Assembly (NCBI GenBank): GCA_034440615.1 | Contig: JAOTOM010004351.1 | Coordinates: 1-64,000, forward strand | DNA length: 64,000 bases | DNA from: Ashinkailepas kermadecensis | Lineage: Eukaryota; Arthropoda; Thecostraca; Neolepadidae | Reading direction: 5' to 3' | In this document: positions 61,924-64,000 of the stretch, piece by piece | How the letters are laid out: the number at the start of each line of letters is the position of its first letter | Numbering within the stretch: the stretch's first letter is position 1 | Made by a program: the position numbers and the translations under genes | The notes under the pieces: generated by a model | Told to the model about the DNA's origin: nothing | The model's input: only the letters and a program-made list of their open reading frames with translations | Database searches by the model: none

Positions 61924-62795
61924 CTGTCGGACACGAGGCAGTCGTCACACAGCGCTGTCGGACACGAGGCAGTCGTCACACAGCGCTGTCGGACACGAGG
62001 AAGTCGTCACACAGCGCTGTCGGACACGAGGAAGTCGTCACACAGCGCTGTCGGACACGAGGCAGTCGTCACACAGCGCTGTCGGACACGAGGCAGTCGT
62101 CACACAGCGCTGTCGGACACGAGGCAGTCGTCACACAGCGCTGTCGGACACGAGGCAGTCGTCACACAGCGCTGTCGGACACGAGGAAGTCGTCACACAG
62201 CGCTGTCGGACACGAGGCAGTCGTCACACAGCGCTGTCGGACACGAGGAAGTCGTCACCGTGCTGTCGGACACGAGGCAGTCGTCACACAGCGCTGTCGG
62301 ACCGGGAGTCGTCACACAGCGCTGTCGGACACGGGCAGTCGTCACACAGCGCTGTCGGACACGGGCAGTGTCACAGCGCTGTCGGACGGGCAGTCGTCCA
62401 CAGCGCTGTCGGACACGAGGAAGTCGTCACACAGCGCTGCCGGACACGGCGTCGTCACAGCGCTGTCGGACACGGGAAGTCGTCACACAGCGCTGTCGGA
62501 CACGGGCAGTCGTCCAGCGCTATCGGCACGGGAGTTGTCACACAGCGCTGTCGGACACGAGGCAGTCGTCACACAGCGCTGTCGGACACGAGGCAGTCGT
62601 CACACAGCGCTGTCGGACACGAGGCAGTCGTCACACAGCGCTGTCGGACACGAGGCAGTCGTCACACAGCGCTGTCGGACACGAGGAAGTCGTCACACAG
62701 CGATGCCGGACACGAGGCAGTCGTCACACAGCGCTGTCGGACACGAGGAAGTCGTCACACAGCGCTGTCGGACACGAGGCAATCGTCACTCGGCG
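61921..62795. repeat. 31-bp minisatellite containing copies of the ANAPC5 3' splice site
   Basis: cacacagcgctgtcggacac plus gaggcagtcgt, period 31, about 28 copies. On the - strand each unit reads ctgcctcgtgtccgacag then cgctg, the same sequence as the likely acceptor of the ANAPC5 exon. Units at about 62255-62530 have many small deletions. Confidence 0.95.
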
Positions 62796-63444
62796 CTGCC
62801 ATACACTACCTCTCCCCTGCTTGGCAAAGACGTGTGTGCGCACGCGGTGTGCATTGCAGTTTGCTGTGAAGGCTTCGTGATCAAAAGACGAGACAGTTGA
62901 CAGCGCAAAACTAGGAAAAGACCACTAGAAAATATGAACAGATTTGGATGAAAATGACAACTTTAATCACCGTATCCCCAGCTTTCGAATGGCACATGTA
63001 ATGTGTCTGTACATAAGTGTTTCAGTATTAATTTCAGCCCCTTCCCCTCCTACTCCCGCTAATACTATTTCCCCTCCTTCTCCTGTAACTCCTTTCCTCC
63101 TCTTCTACCCCGCTCCCAACTTCCACTATTCCTACAACCATCCCCCTCCCACTTCTCCTCTCCTCATCCATATTCTACTCCTACATGTCTTCCTCTCCCA
63201 CTCCACTAACTACTACACAACTCCCACTACTGCTACATCCCACTCACTCCCACTACTCCGTACTCCCTTCCCACTCTCACTATTCCTATATCTCTCCCAC
63301 TCCCATCACTCCTACTACTCCAACACTACTCCGAATTACACTGCTCATACACCTGAATGAAACTAGACGTAGATCGATATTAGTATGTTTAAAATCGGAA
63401 CAGCATTCCACGCCCCCAGCCAGCTTTGAACCTCGCTAAAACAG
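62796..63444. other. Probable ANAPC5 intron, no exon seen
   Basis: Contains a C/T/A-rich stretch (about 63035-63350) resembling (CTACTCC)n low complexity. No upstream ANAPC5 exon was recognised on the - strand. Confidence 0.5.
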
Positions 63445-63603
63445 TGTCGGTTGTTGGTTTTACGACACATCGACCGTTGAGTCATGTAGCGTCGCCAATC
63501 TCTCATGCCAATTGGCCGCGGGCGAAGAGTAGCAACAGGTGAGACTCGGACCCACAATCTCTCGATTTTGAGACGGGCCACTTACCCCTAGACCACTTTT
63601 CCC
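63445..63603 (-). mobile_element. Third, diverged copy of the SINE family
   Basis: On the - strand it carries the same body (ttggcgacgctacatgactc, gtcgtaaaaccaacaacc) and a mutated head (box B reads GGGTCCGAGTCTC). Flanks cgctaaaacag (63434-63444) and cgctaaacag (63604-63613) look like a target duplication with one base of length change. More diverged than the 10942 and 56456 copies, so older. Confidence 0.85.
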
Positions 63604-63613
63604 CGCTAAACAG

Positions 63614-64000
63614 CGTCGTTTGAAACTAAAAGATACGCCACTCAAAATATATGAATGTGCTGGACCCGCGCACGCCAACTACAACAACCACCGTTACGAA
63701 AAGCGGCAGTGTTCTCTGTGATGTGCATGCCTGCCCTTGTATCTGGGTCATTACATGAGTGGGAACCAGGATGCATAGGAAAATATATCGAACAAAAGCC
63801 TATGGAGGCAAGCCGCGTTCATGAGAGGTAGGAGTTTTCTCGTCTTTTTTCAGGAACTTCATGACGGAACTTCAGGAATTCAAGGACCGATGATAAAACT
63901 CACCATATGGAATGAGATTCGCAAACCTACCAATCAATGCAAAATCCGTCATCTGCAGCAGCTTATTGCGCATATATGAACATGGCAGTGACAAACTAAT
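63614..64000. other. No gene seen
   Basis: Unique AT-balanced sequence to the window edge. Probably ANAPC5 intron if that gene continues rightward. Confidence 0.45.

Noticed and set aside
60576..62900. A 774-codon + strand frame and a second 540-codon - strand frame over the ANAPC5 exon.
   Set aside because: They are GC-rich shadows of the true ANAPC5 frame extended through the 31-bp repeat. Only the 60303 frame matches a known protein.

Overview
This window comes from an animal nuclear genome, most likely an arthropod and possibly a GC-rich crustacean. The reasons are split genes with GT-AG introns, a TFAP-2 transcription factor whose core resembles the arthropod form, tRNA-derived SINEs, and interstitial TTAGG-type (arthropod telomere-like) tracts. 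The exact taxon cannot be fixed from sequence alone. Very little of the window is coding; most is intron filled with minisatellites.

Two genes are supported. (1) A TFAP2/AP-2 gene runs on the + strand. Its visible exons are 13702-13762, two tandem versions of the next exon (A at 19136-19322, B at 19533-19698), 40125-40243, 48772-48913, 57036-57207 and 57988-58098 (stop). Together they encode the conserved basic plus helix-span-helix DNA-binding/dimerisation region and a short C-terminus. The N-terminal activation-domain exon was not found and probably lies left of the window. (2) The C-terminal ~540 residues of ANAPC5 (APC5) lie on the - strand in one uninterrupted exon (60303 to about 61923). 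Its 5' exons lie beyond the right edge. The two genes converge and may share a poly(A) region near 59117-59131.

The most interesting signal is the A/B exon pair. Both copies start in phase 1 and end in phase 2, both are open and conserved, and they differ at 7 of 46 core residues while carrying about 17 silent codon changes. By reading frame, exactly one can be used per mRNA. This is therefore a candidate mutually exclusive exon switch inside the AP-2 DNA-binding domain.

Several minisatellites begin exactly at, or a few bases from, a splice site. The 21-bp array after exon 57036-57207 repeats the exon's own 5' splice junction about 30 times. The 31-bp array before the ANAPC5 exon repeats its probable 3' splice junction about 28 times. 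Arrays also start just after the donors at 48914 and 40244.

Layout: 1-13700 is non-coding, with several minisatellites, a diverged dispersed-repeat zone (6-9.3 kb) and an AT-rich patch (9.4-13.7 kb) holding a SINE, two MITEs with clear target duplications and a long foldback. 13.7-19.7 kb holds the exon 3 equivalent and the A/B exons. 19.7-40.1 kb is one intron with a 0.5-kb pyrimidine tract, a 2.5-kb 72-bp satellite, 23-bp and 35-bp arrays, and two hAT-like MITEs. 40.2-57.0 kb holds two further introns full of arrays and a second SINE. 57.0-58.1 kb is the gene end. 58.1-60.3 kb is 3'UTR/intergenic, then ANAPC5, its repeat-filled intron, and a third SINE near 63.5 kb.
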